In this document: piece after piece, positions 45,988-54,023 of the stretch
Numbering within the stretch: position 1 is the stretch's first letter
How the letters are laid out: every line of letters begins with the position of its first letter
The notes under the pieces: model-generated
Told to the model about the DNA's origin: nothing
Seen by the model: the letters and a program-made list of their open reading frames with translations, nothing else
Databases searched by the model: none
Translations under genes and position numbers: made by a program
Source: Catalinimonas alkaloidigena
GTDB taxonomy: Bacteria > Bacteroidota > Bacteroidia > Cytophagales > Flexibacteraceae
Length of the DNA stretch: 64,000 bases
NCBI RefSeq assembly: GCF_900100765.1
Contig: NZ_FNFO01000009.1
Coordinates: 1-64,000, forward strand
Reading direction: 5' to 3'

Positions 45988-46635
45988 ATGAACACCGACA
46001 GTCGCGTACAGCAGGAACTCCTGCAGCGGTTTTGGCAAGCACCCGGCATCAGCACCGCAGGGGTAAGCCTCACGGTCCGCGAGGGCATTGTGACGCTGCG
46101 CGGACACGTCGCTGACCTGCGCCAGAAGTGCCGCCTCGAAGACCTTGTGCAGCACCATCCGGGGGTTCGGGCGATGGTCGTCGCGCTGCGGGTGCCGCTG
46201 GCCGAAACCCCATTGACCGACGACCAAGACCTGGCGCAACGCGCCGTATCTGAAGTAGCGCCGTACGAGGTGCCGCAGGTGAAAATCAAGGTCGAAGCGG
46301 GTCGCATAACCCTGCGCGGCGAAGTACCCGAAAGTGATCTGAAAGAGGAGCTGTTGGCGGCCGTAGCGCGTCTGGCCGGGGTGCGTGGGGTGATCAATCG
46401 TCTGGTGGTGCACCCGGTTGTGAGCGCCCCCGACGTCGAAGCCCGAATCCGGGAGGCGTTTGAGCGCAGTGCCCTGCAAGATGCCGACCGGGTTGGAGTG
46501 GAAGTGCGCGCCGACAACGTCATTCTGCGGGGGCAAGTCCGCTCCTGGCAGGAACGTCGCGATGCCGCGGCGGCGGCGTGGTCGGTGCCGGGCGTCCTGC
46601 ACGTAGAAGACCACCTGGTTGTGGTCGAGTGCTGA
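45988..46635 (+). CDS. Three-BON-domain protein
   Basis: The 215-residue protein is three BON domains in a row (about 5-70, 75-140, 148-213), each with the pattern V-x-V-x-x-G-x-V-x-L-R-G-x-V followed by VPGV (for example VSLTVREGIVTLRGHV and VRADNVILRGQV). There is no signal peptide, so unlike OsmY it should be cytoplasmic. BON domains are thought to bind membranes or polymers, and such proteins are often stress-induced. It is the first gene of a six-gene run to ppsA. Confidence 0.88.
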   Translation: MNTDSRVQQELLQRFWQAPGISTAGVSLTVREGIVTLRGHVADLRQKCRLEDLVQHHPGVRAMVVALRVPLAETPLTDDQDLAQRAVSEVAPYEVPQVKIKVEAGRITLRGEVPESDLKEELLAAVARLAGVRGVINRLVVHPVVSAPDVEARIREAFERSALQDADRVGVEVRADNVILRGQVRSWQERRDAAAAAWSVPGVLHVEDHLVVVEC

Positions 46636-46696
46636 GCCTCGTACGCCGCCATGCGCGCTACCTTAGATTGTATTTCTGACTTGCTATTACACTGCT

Positions 46697-47665
46697 ATGA
46701 AAAAGATTGTGACCCTGACCCTGAATCCGGCGCTCGACAAGAGCGCTACCGTAGCCGAGCTGGTTCCGGAACGTAAACTGCGGTGCGACCGACCTTACTT
46801 TAACGCGGGGGGCGGGGGCATCAACGTGGCGCGGGTGGTGCGTCGGCTGGGTGGAGAAGCGCTGAGCTTGTTCCTGAGTGGCGGACCTGCCGGGCAACAC
46901 CTGGAAGCCCTGCTGGCGCAGGAAAAAGTGCCCTACCAGGCGATTCCGATCCGTGGCTGGACACGCGAAAACCTGACCGTGGTGGTCACCAGCACCCAGC
47001 AGCAGTACCGCTTTCTGATGCCCGGCCCGCAGGTGCAGGCCGACGAAGGAACTCAGGTGCTGCACATCCTGCGGAAAGCCCTCACCGGGGCGCACTACCT
47101 TGTGGCCAGCGGCAGCCTGCCGCCGGGCCTTTCCCCCGATTTCTACGGAAAGGTGGCCCAGCTGGCGCACGAACAAGGCGTGCGCTTCATTCTGGATACC
47201 TCAGGCGAGCCTCTGTTGCACGCCGCCCGGCAGGGCGTCTACCTGTTGAAACCGAACCTGAACGAACTCGCTTCGCTAACCGGCCGCGATAGCATCGACG
47301 CCCCCACGCAGGAACGACTGGCCCGGCAGCTGCTGGAACAGAACATGTGCCAGGTGGCCGTGGTATCGCTCGGGCCCCGGGGTGCCATGGTGGTCACTTC
47401 CGAAGGCATTGCCTACGTAGCGGCCCCGACGGTAAAACCGCGCGGCACGGTCGGAGCGGGCGACAGCCTGGTCGGGGGCTTGGTGTGGTGCCTGGCGAAC
47501 GGCGACGCTCTGCTGGACGCAGTGCAATACGGTGTCGCCTGCGGTTCGGCCGCTACCCTGCACGCCGGCACGGAGCTCTGCCGGAAAGAAGACGCCGACC
47601 GGCTGTTCCAGTGGGTGCGCACTTCCGCCGTTGCCCAGCCGGCTTCCTCGCCGACGTTTCGCTAA
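46697..47665 (+). CDS. pfkB: 6-phosphofructokinase II (PfkB family)
   Basis: The 322-residue ribokinase-fold kinase is close to E. coli PfkB: TLTLNPALDKSATV, YFNAGGGGINVAR, SGSLPPGLSPDFY, KPNLNELASLTGR and GTVGAGDSLVGG with catalytic base D256 (the same number as in E. coli). It phosphorylates fructose-6-phosphate; fructose-1-phosphate or tagatose-6-phosphate kinase activity is a less likely alternative. It starts 61 bp after the BON gene and precedes a usp by 29 bp. The Usp-PfkB-Hsp20 neighbourhood recalls the mycobacterial DosR dormancy cluster. Confidence 0.9.
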   Translation: MKKIVTLTLNPALDKSATVAELVPERKLRCDRPYFNAGGGGINVARVVRRLGGEALSLFLSGGPAGQHLEALLAQEKVPYQAIPIRGWTRENLTVVVTSTQQQYRFLMPGPQVQADEGTQVLHILRKALTGAHYLVASGSLPPGLSPDFYGKVAQLAHEQGVRFILDTSGEPLLHAARQGVYLLKPNLNELASLTGRDSIDAPTQERLARQLLEQNMCQVAVVSLGPRGAMVVTSEGIAYVAAPTVKPRGTVGAGDSLVGGLVWCLANGDALLDAVQYGVACGSAATLHAGTELCRKEDADRLFQWVRTSAVAQPASSPTFR

Positions 47666-47694
47666 GTCATCTCCCCACCTTAACCCCCACTGCC

Positions 47695-48534
47695 ATGATC
47701 TCCCGTATTTTAGTACCGACCGATTTTTCACCTGCTGCGAACAACGCCCTGCGGTATGCCGTCGGGCTGGCCCGGCAACTGGACGCCAGGCTGACGGTAC
47801 TGACCGTCTACGAAGTGCCCATTCACGTCTATCCGATCTACTCGACGCAGACCGTTATGCTGGAAGAACGCGTGCAAAAGCAGGCGCGTACCGAGGCCAT
47901 CGACCGGCAACTGATCGAACTGGAAGCCGAATTCCTGGCCCATCAAGCCGTACCGTACGAATTGGCCCGTCAGATCGGACCGATAGAAGAAACGCTGGAA
48001 AACGTGGCAACGCATGGCGGGTACGATTTGGTCGTGATGGGTGCGGAAGGTGCTACCGGACTGGCCGCCCTGTTGGGCAGCACTACCACGCACCTGATGC
48101 GACGCGTCTCGGTGCCGGTGTTGGCCGTGCCCGCGCAGGCGCGTTATCAGGGCATCAACCGCATGCTGCTGGCCGCCGACTATCAGGAAGACATCGAACT
48201 GGAGGCGTACCGACCACTTGTCCGGTTGGCCCAAGCGTGCCAGGCTCACGTCGATGTGCTGTACGTGCTGGGCAAGTACGAGTGGCTCTCGGAGGCCGAA
48301 GTCGAGGCGGGGCGTGACCTGAAACAGCTGCTGCAGGCGGTTCCCCACACGTTCCGGATCGAACGCTACAGCGACGTAGAAACGGGCATTCTGACGCATT
48401 TGCAAGCGCATCCGGCCGACCTGCTGGCGATGATGCCCCAGCAGCACACGCTCTTTGAGCGGTTGCTGGAAAGGAGCCACACCACACACCTCTGCTTTCG
48501 GACCCACGTCCCCCTGTTGACCTTCCGAGCCTGA
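47695..48534 (+). CDS. Tandem universal stress protein
   Basis: The 279-residue protein starts MISRILVPTDFSPAANNALR and has a first Usp domain with the ATP loop GAEGATGLAALLGSTTT. The second domain (from about 150) is degenerate and ends DLLAMMPQQHTLFERLLERSHTTH, very like the Usp at 40786. It sits between pfkB and hsp20 with gaps of 29 and 38 bp. Confidence 0.9.
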   Translation: MISRILVPTDFSPAANNALRYAVGLARQLDARLTVLTVYEVPIHVYPIYSTQTVMLEERVQKQARTEAIDRQLIELEAEFLAHQAVPYELARQIGPIEETLENVATHGGYDLVVMGAEGATGLAALLGSTTTHLMRRVSVPVLAVPAQARYQGINRMLLAADYQEDIELEAYRPLVRLAQACQAHVDVLYVLGKYEWLSEAEVEAGRDLKQLLQAVPHTFRIERYSDVETGILTHLQAHPADLLAMMPQQHTLFERLLERSHTTHLCFRTHVPLLTFRA

Positions 48535-48572
48535 ACAGGCACCGTTTTTCTACACCCCTAACCGTTACAACC

Positions 48573-49004
48573 ATGTTACACACAAATGACACCTTTCACC
48601 GCATCGGCGACCGCCTGGGTCACTTGATTGACACAGATCATTTTCTGGGTCGGAGCGCTTTCGACGAACTCCGTTTCTCGTATCCCCCGACCAACTGCAC
48701 ACAGGCCATCAAAGGATACGACCTCGAAGTGGCTTTGCCGGGTTTCCGGAAAGAAGAAATCTCGGTCTCGGTCGAGCAGCACATCCTGAAAGTGCGGGCC
48801 CAAAAGCCGGCCGCCGCGGACGAAAAGCCGAACCTGGTTCGCCAGGAAATCGACATGACCTACCAGCAACGCGACTTTGCCCTGCCGACCGGCATTGACG
48901 AGGGGCGCATCGAGGCGAGCTATCAGAACGGCCTCCTGCACATTTACCTGCCCAACCTCGAAGCCAGTGCCGCGCCTGCCCACCGGCAGGTTGCCGTTCA
49001 GTAA
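48573..49004 (+). CDS. Hsp20/alpha-crystallin small heat shock protein
   Basis: The 143-residue protein has an alpha-crystallin domain from about 40 (YDLEVALPGFRKEEISVSVE, then DEGRIEASYQNGLLHIYLP). It is the second small heat shock protein of the window, embedded in the BON-pfkB-usp-ppsA run. The C-terminal tail ends APAHRQVAVQ, with only a weak I/V-x-I/V motif (VAV). Confidence 0.92.
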   Translation: MLHTNDTFHRIGDRLGHLIDTDHFLGRSAFDELRFSYPPTNCTQAIKGYDLEVALPGFRKEEISVSVEQHILKVRAQKPAAADEKPNLVRQEIDMTYQQRDFALPTGIDEGRIEASYQNGLLHIYLPNLEASAAPAHRQVAVQ

Positions 49005-49035
49005 ATCCACTTTCCACCCACCTTTCGATACGAAC

Positions 49036-49422
49036 ATGACCACTATCCCTAAACCCTTGAGCGTGCTGCACGACGACCACCAGACGTGGACCCGGCAGCT
49101 TGATTTCTACCGCGACGAGCTTCAGGTATTGAATAACCGACTCGGCGAAGTGTCCATCCACACCACCCAACAGGACGTGAAAGCCTGGGTCGACCATTTC
49201 GAAACCCAGTTGATCATTCAGAACGAGCTGATCGACGAGCTACGACACGCCATCGGAGTACACGAGCACACGCTGGAACGGCAGGCGCAGGAATATCCCG
49301 TCGCCAGCGACTACCGGCGTCTGGAAGACCACGCCGAAATGCGGGGCCAGATGCAGGTATTTGTACGGCTGTACGGCGAAATGAAAAACGACCTCAATCG
49401 CTTTTTGTCCCGTACGCTTTGA
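49036..49422 (+). CDS. Hypothetical helical protein
   Basis: I do not recognise this 128-residue protein. It is predicted almost all helical and charged, with HDDHQTWTRQLDFYRDELQV near the start and HAEMRGQMQVFVRLYGEM near the end. It contains no membrane segment or cysteine. Regular histidines (HDDH, HEH) might bind metal, but no family pattern supports this. It starts 31 bp after hsp20 and ends 50 bp before ppsA. Position in the stress operon suggests a role in the same condition. Confidence 0.75.
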   Translation: MTTIPKPLSVLHDDHQTWTRQLDFYRDELQVLNNRLGEVSIHTTQQDVKAWVDHFETQLIIQNELIDELRHAIGVHEHTLERQAQEYPVASDYRRLEDHAEMRGQMQVFVRLYGEMKNDLNRFLSRTL

Positions 49423-49472
49423 GGCCCGGCCAGTCCCCACCGCAGACGCTTCATCACTTTACTTCTATTGCC

Positions 49473-51863
49473 ATGACACTGATTCGCTATTTCCACGAAA
49501 TTGACCTGAAGAGCCTGCCGCAGGTGGGCGGAAAAAATGCCTCGCTCGGCGAAATGTACCAGAATCTCTCGGCGGAGGGCATCCAGGTGCCCGACGGATT
49601 TGCGACCACCGCCGAGGCGTACCGTCTGTTCCTGGACGAAAACAACCTCCGAACGCCGCTTCGGAAATGCCTCGCGCGCCTGGACCGCAACGATTTTTCC
49701 AACCTGACGAAAGTCGGCGAACAGGCGCGGGAGCTCATGCGTCAGGCACATCTCCCTGCGGTGCTCGAACAGGCCCTGCAGGAAGGATACGACTACCTGG
49801 CGAACCGCTACGGGCACGGCGTGGCGCTGGCAGTCCGCAGTAGCGCCACAGCCGAAGACCTGCCGGAGGCCAGTTTTGCCGGGCAACAGGAGTCGTTTCT
49901 GAACGTGAAGAGCTATCAGGAGCTGCTGGAAAAATGCCACCGGTGTTTCGTTTCGCTCTACACGGACCGCGCCATCAAGTACCGCGAAGACCAGGGATTC
50001 GAGCACGAGCCGGTGGCGTTGTCGGTCGGGGTGCAGCTCATGGTGCGATCGGACCAGGGCGCTTCGGGGGTGATTTTTACCCTCGATCCCAACACCGGGT
50101 TCGACCGCGTGGTGCTGCTGACGGGCGCCTGGGGCCTGGGCGAGAATGTGGTACAGGGATCGGTCAATCCGGACGAATTCTACGTATTCAAACCGACGCT
50201 GCAACAGGGCCGGCCCGCGATTCTGTCGCGTCGCCTTGGTAGCAAGCTACAGACCATGATGACCTGCACCGACGGGAGCAGCGGCATCGTGAACCTGGAT
50301 ACGCCCACCGAAAAGCGCGACCAGTTTGTGCTGAGTGACGACGAGGTCACCTTGCTGGCACGCTGGTCATTGCGCATCGAAAAGCACTACGGCCGCCCGA
50401 TGGACATTGAGTGGGCTAAAGATGGCTACACCGGCAAATTGTTCATTGTTCAGGCCCGCCCCGAAACGGTACACAGCAGCCAGCGATCCGGCCGGGCCGC
50501 TACGCTGTCGACCTACACTCTGCAAGAAAAAGGACCGGTGCTGTGCCAGGGCATTGGCCTGGGCAACCGAATCGCCTCCGGCCGGGCTCGCATTCTGCAC
50601 AGTCCGTCGGAAGCCCACAAGCTACAGGAAGGCGAGATTCTGGTAACCCCCATGACCAATCCCGACTGGGACCCCATCCTGAAAAAAGCCGCGGGCATTG
50701 TCACCAACCAGGGCGGGCGCACCAGCCACGCAGCCATTGTGGCGCGCGAAGTAGGCGCCGTCGCGGTGGTAGGCACTGGCAACGCCACGTCGACCATTCG
50801 GGATGGACAGGAGGTGACGCTTTCCTGTGCGGAAGGCGCACGCGGCGTGGTGTACGACGGGAAGCTGGCCTGGGAAGAAAAGGCACTAGACTTGACCGAC
50901 ATTGACTTGCCGCAGACGCAGGTGATGCTGATTCTGGGAGACCCGGATCAGGCCTTCCAACTGGCCCAGTACCCCCACCGGGGCATCGGGCTGATGCGGA
51001 TGGAGTTCATCATCAACAACGCCATCCAGATTCACCCGATGGCGCTCAAACAGTTTGCGCAGCTTGAAGACGAGGCCGTAAAGGCGCGCATTGAAGCGCT
51101 GACGCGTCATTATCCGGACAAGGAAGCCTATTTTGTCGAGAAGCTGGCCGAAGCGGTGGCGACCATTGCGGCGGCGTTCCACCCTCATGACGTCATCGTG
51201 CGGATGTCGGATTTCAAGTCCAACGAGTACGCCAACCTGATCGGCGGGCACTTGTTTGAGCCGCAGGAGGCCAACCCGATGCTGGGTTTCCGGGGCGCGT
51301 CGCGCTATTACCACCCGCGTTACCAGCCCGGCTTTGAGCTGGAATGCCGCGCCTTGCGGCAGGTGCGGGACGTGATGGGGCTGGAAAACGTCAAGGTGAT
51401 GATTCCCTTCTGCCGTACGTTTGAAGAGGCACGCCGGGTGATCGACATCATGGCCCAGTGCGGCCTGGAGCGGGGGCAGAACGGTCTGGAGTTGTACATG
51501 ATGGTGGAGTTGCCCAGCAACGTGATGCAGGCCGAAGCCTTTGCCGCGTATTTCGATGGCTTTTCCATCGGTTCCAACGACCTGACGCAACTCACACTGG
51601 GCATCGACCGGGACTCCGATCTACTGAGCGGCCTGTTTCGGGCCAACGATCCCGCCGTCAAAGCCATGATTGCAATGGTGATTGCGTCGGCCCACAAAAC
51701 CCATACGAAGATCGGCTTGTGCGGGCAGGCCCCCAGCGACGACCCGACGTTCGCGCAGTTCTTGGTAGAAGAAGGCATCGATAGCGTATCGTTCAATCCC
51801 GATGCGCTGATCGAAGGCATTCGCAACATCCACCAGGCCGAAAGTACCCGCGTACACGCCTAA
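49473..51863 (+). CDS. ppsA: Phosphoenolpyruvate synthase
   Basis: PpsA makes PEP from pyruvate and ATP (AMP and phosphate released). The 796-residue protein has the ATP-grasp domain (VGGKNASLGEMY; AVRSSATAEDLPEASFAGQQES), the swivelling phosphohistidine domain with H419 in GGRTSHAAIVARE, and the C-terminal TIM barrel ending with catalytic C750 in IGLCGQAPSD. The length and AVRSSATAEDLP motif fit PEP synthase rather than pyruvate-phosphate dikinase. It is the last gene of the BON operon, followed by a strong hairpin. With pfkB in the same run, flux in both directions of glycolysis may be adjusted under stress. Confidence 0.94.
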   Translation: MTLIRYFHEIDLKSLPQVGGKNASLGEMYQNLSAEGIQVPDGFATTAEAYRLFLDENNLRTPLRKCLARLDRNDFSNLTKVGEQARELMRQAHLPAVLEQALQEGYDYLANRYGHGVALAVRSSATAEDLPEASFAGQQESFLNVKSYQELLEKCHRCFVSLYTDRAIKYREDQGFEHEPVALSVGVQLMVRSDQGASGVIFTLDPNTGFDRVVLLTGAWGLGENVVQGSVNPDEFYVFKPTLQQGRPAILSRRLGSKLQTMMTCTDGSSGIVNLDTPTEKRDQFVLSDDEVTLLARWSLRIEKHYGRPMDIEWAKDGYTGKLFIVQARPETVHSSQRSGRAATLSTYTLQEKGPVLCQGIGLGNRIASGRARILHSPSEAHKLQEGEILVTPMTNPDWDPILKKAAGIVTNQGGRTSHAAIVAREVGAVAVVGTGNATSTIRDGQEVTLSCAEGARGVVYDGKLAWEEKALDLTDIDLPQTQVMLILGDPDQAFQLAQYPHRGIGLMRMEFIINNAIQIHPMALKQFAQLEDEAVKARIEALTRHYPDKEAYFVEKLAEAVATIAAAFHPHDVIVRMSDFKSNEYANLIGGHLFEPQEANPMLGFRGASRYYHPRYQPGFELECRALRQVRDVMGLENVKVMIPFCRTFEEARRVIDIMAQCGLERGQNGLELYMMVELPSNVMQAEAFAAYFDGFSIGSNDLTQLTLGIDRDSDLLSGLFRANDPAVKAMIAMVIASAHKTHTKIGLCGQAPSDDPTFAQFLVEEGIDSVSFNPDALIEGIRNIHQAESTRVHA

Positions 51864-51870
51864 ACCTAAC

Positions 51871-51913
51871 GAGCCGCCCGGCACCCTCTGCAACGGAGGG
51901 AGCCGGGCGGCTC
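51871..51913. terminator. Terminator between ppsA and DUF1641 gene
   Basis: GAGCCGCCCGGC / GCCGGGCGGCTC forms a 12-bp stem with a second inner stem (CCCTC/GAGGG). The following T-run is weak (CTCTCTTT), so efficiency is uncertain; it lies between convergent genes. Confidence 0.7.
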
Positions 51914-51927
51914 TCTTTGGGTACGTC

Positions 51928-52674
51928 TTACAACTGTTGCCCTACGTGCTTTCCCAGTTGGGTGACAAACCCCAGAAACTTCTGAAAATCCGGATCGGAC
52001 AGGGCTTTCAACAGCCCCAGCGGGCCTACACTGCGTGGCGGCGCTTGTTTTGTCTGCCGGTAGGCTGCCGCCAGCATAGCCATAAGTTGTAAACCGTCGT
52101 CGGCCAGGGCATGCGGGTCGAGTCCCCGGTCCTGTAACGTCCGGATAGAATCGTCCACCTGATCGACTGCGAAACTCATCAGTTCATCGGCCTGTGCCGT
52201 CAGGGCCACCAGGGCTTCGGCTTTTTCCAGCACCAGCGGCGCGGTGGCCTGCACGACCAACGCCTGCAGGCGTTTAAGCCGGTCTTCCAGGTCAATGCCA
52301 CGGTCGGCCGCCTGATCGGCCCAGGTGTCGGTCAGGTCCACCAGGTGTGCCACCAGCTCAGGCGACTGGTCGGCGACCTGCAGCAGCGTCTGGAGGTGGT
52401 GCAGGGTGTGGGAGCGGGTCAGGCGCTCCAGCAACAACAACGCTTGCCGGGTGTTCTCTTCCGGGTCCTGTCCCTGTTCCTGTTGTCGGGCGGCGTACGC
52501 ATCCAGCAGATCGGTGGCGGTGGCCATCGCATCCGGCACGGGACTCATCACGTGTGCGAGCTGCTGCAACGTCTGCTCCATCGTTTCCAGCTTGGCGAGA
52601 ATCGTCTCCAGCGTTGCTGCCGACGGTTGGGTCGGTGTGCTGCGTTGGGTCGGGGGCGGTGAGTAGGTGCTCAT
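51928..52674 (-). CDS. DUF1641-type helical protein partnered with SQR
   Basis: The 248-residue protein is helical, with no membrane segment or cysteine. It has a proline/threonine-rich start, a coiled-coil segment (LETILAKLETMEQTLQQLAH) and a C-terminal VGPLGLLKALSDPDFQKFLGF stretch, which matches DUF1641 proteins commonly encoded beside SQR-like flavoproteins or formate dehydrogenases. Only 12 bp separate it from the sqr stop, so it is cotranscribed. A membrane-tethering or quinone-access helper role for SQR is a guess. Confidence 0.75.
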   Translation of the reverse strand: MSTYSPPPTQRSTPTQPSAATLETILAKLETMEQTLQQLAHVMSPVPDAMATATDLLDAYAARQQEQGQDPEENTRQALLLLERLTRSHTLHHLQTLLQVADQSPELVAHLVDLTDTWADQAADRGIDLEDRLKRLQALVVQATAPLVLEKAEALVALTAQADELMSFAVDQVDDSIRTLQDRGLDPHALADDGLQLMAMLAAAYRQTKQAPPRSVGPLGLLKALSDPDFQKFLGFVTQLGKHVGQQL

Positions 52675-52686
52675 GGCGTAAGGGGG

Positions 52687-53883
52687 TTAAGCGGTTCCTT
52701 TCAGAATTTTGTTCCAGTACATCCAGGGGAGCACTCGCTTCTTGAGTTGGTACATGCTGAAGCGTTCGCGGGCCTGATCGAACGGAAAGCTTTCCTGCGG
52801 CTCGTGGTTGTAGTCAAATTCGGCCAGAATCAGACGGCCGATGCCGGTCACCAGCGGGCACGACCCGTAGCCGTTGTAGGTGGCAGGCAGGGACCGATGC
52901 TGTAGTGCCGCCAGCAGGTTTTCGACCACCACCGGGGCTTGCTTGCGGACGGCCGCCCCGGTTTTGGCGTTGGGCGTGTTGGTAGCGTCGCCCAAACCGA
53001 ACACGTTGTCGTAGTGGCGGTGCCGCAGTGTATGCGGGTCAACGTCGATCCAACCGGCCGCGTCGGCCAGCGGGCTTTCGCGCACAAAGTCCGGCGCGCT
53101 TTGCGGCGGGGTGACGTGAATCATGTCGAACGATTTGGTCACTTCGGTAGTATGGCCCTGGCGATCGGTTACCTTAAAAACGACCTTTTTCTGGGGTCCG
53201 TCGATGCTGATCAGGTCGTGCCGGAAAAACAGGTGAATTCCGTAACGCGCCACCACCTTTTCGAGGGCCGCCGCGTATTTCTTGACGCCGAACAGCATGC
53301 CGCCGGCCGTGCAGAACTCCACGCGGGTCTGTTTCAGGATGCCGCGCCGCTTAAAGTGGTCGCTGGACAGGTACATGACCTTTTGTGGCGCGCCCCCGCA
53401 TTTGACCGGCGTGCCGGGGCTGGTAAACAGGGCCGTGCCCCCCTTGAAGTTGCGTACGGTCTCCCAGGTGTAGCTGCACTGGTCGACGGCGTAGTTGCTG
53501 CACACGCCGTTTTTGCCCAGCGTTTCGGGCAGGCCTTTGATCTGCCCCCAGTTCAGCTGAATGCCCGGGCAAACCACCAGATAATCGTAGGTAAGTATAC
53601 CGCTGGTGGCCGTTTCGACCTGGTTCTGGTCCGGCACAAACGCCACGGCCCGGTCGCGAATCCACACGGCCCGCTCGGGCATCACCTCGGCTTCGGTCCG
53701 GATGGTGTCTTCCAGGGCAAATTCGCCGCCGCCGACCAGCGTCCAGGCAGGTTGGTAATAATGTTTGTCGGAGGGCTCGACGATGGCGAGCGTCAGGTTC
53801 GGATCTTTGCGCAGAAGTTGCGCAGCGACCGAAATGCCCGCGTTGCCGCCGCCCACAATAAGAATCTGAAAATGAGTGTCCAT
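52687..53883 (-). CDS. sqr: Sulfide:quinone oxidoreductase (SQOR-like)
   Basis: This 398-residue FAD enzyme oxidises sulfide and passes electrons to quinone. It has the FAD-binding ILIVGGGNAGISVA start, and two cysteines placed as in mitochondrial-type (type II) SQR: C162 in PVKCGGAPQK and C342 in YGSCPLVTG. The C-terminal stretch (RVLPWMYWNKIL) could bind the membrane. The frame is open to a TTG at 53922, but the ATG at 53883 gives the family N-terminus and a leader downstream of the predicted promoter. It is divergent from the Crp/Fnr gene and shares one operator with it. The product is probably a thiol persulfide, feeding the MBL-rhodanese enzymes. Confidence 0.9.
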   Translation of the reverse strand: MDTHFQILIVGGGNAGISVAAQLLRKDPNLTLAIVEPSDKHYYQPAWTLVGGGEFALEDTIRTEAEVMPERAVWIRDRAVAFVPDQNQVETATSGILTYDYLVVCPGIQLNWGQIKGLPETLGKNGVCSNYAVDQCSYTWETVRNFKGGTALFTSPGTPVKCGGAPQKVMYLSSDHFKRRGILKQTRVEFCTAGGMLFGVKKYAAALEKVVARYGIHLFFRHDLISIDGPQKKVVFKVTDRQGHTTEVTKSFDMIHVTPPQSAPDFVRESPLADAAGWIDVDPHTLRHRHYDNVFGLGDATNTPNAKTGAAVRKQAPVVVENLLAALQHRSLPATYNGYGSCPLVTGIGRLILAEFDYNHEPQESFPFDQARERFSMYQLKKRVLPWMYWNKILKGTA

Positions 53884-53918
53884 GGGTGTATAGGTTTCGG
53901 TAGGTGATACTGATGGAA

Positions 53919-53992
53919 CCAAGGTGGGCGATTTGAGAGTACAATACCGTAACTTTTGTCACAGATGACGATGATCCTTCTTCGTATTTCTG
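53919..53992. promoter_or_regulatory. Divergent sqr / crp promoter region with one central operator
   Basis: The operator CGTAA-CTTTTG-TCACA (53948-53963) lies in the middle. Exactly 29.5 bp to the right of its centre begins TATTTCTG (53985-53992), a -7 box for the regulator gene. Exactly 29.5 bp to the left, on the minus strand, begins CACCTTGG (53926-53919) for sqr. The same site can thus contact both polymerases at about -41. Confidence 0.65.
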
Positions 53993-54023
53993 TCCACGCA
54001 AAAACTAAACGAACCCCATTCGC

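Noticed and set aside
53884-53922. TTG start adding 13 residues to SQR
   Set aside because: It lies in the predicted promoter and precedes the family N-terminus; ATG 53883 is better.
53964-53977. FNR-like GATGACGATGATCC next to the sqr/crp operator
   Set aside because: Two mismatches to TGAT-N4-ATCA and no consistent spacing; a half site GATGA at 53970 fits the 22-bp rule better but has a bad right half.
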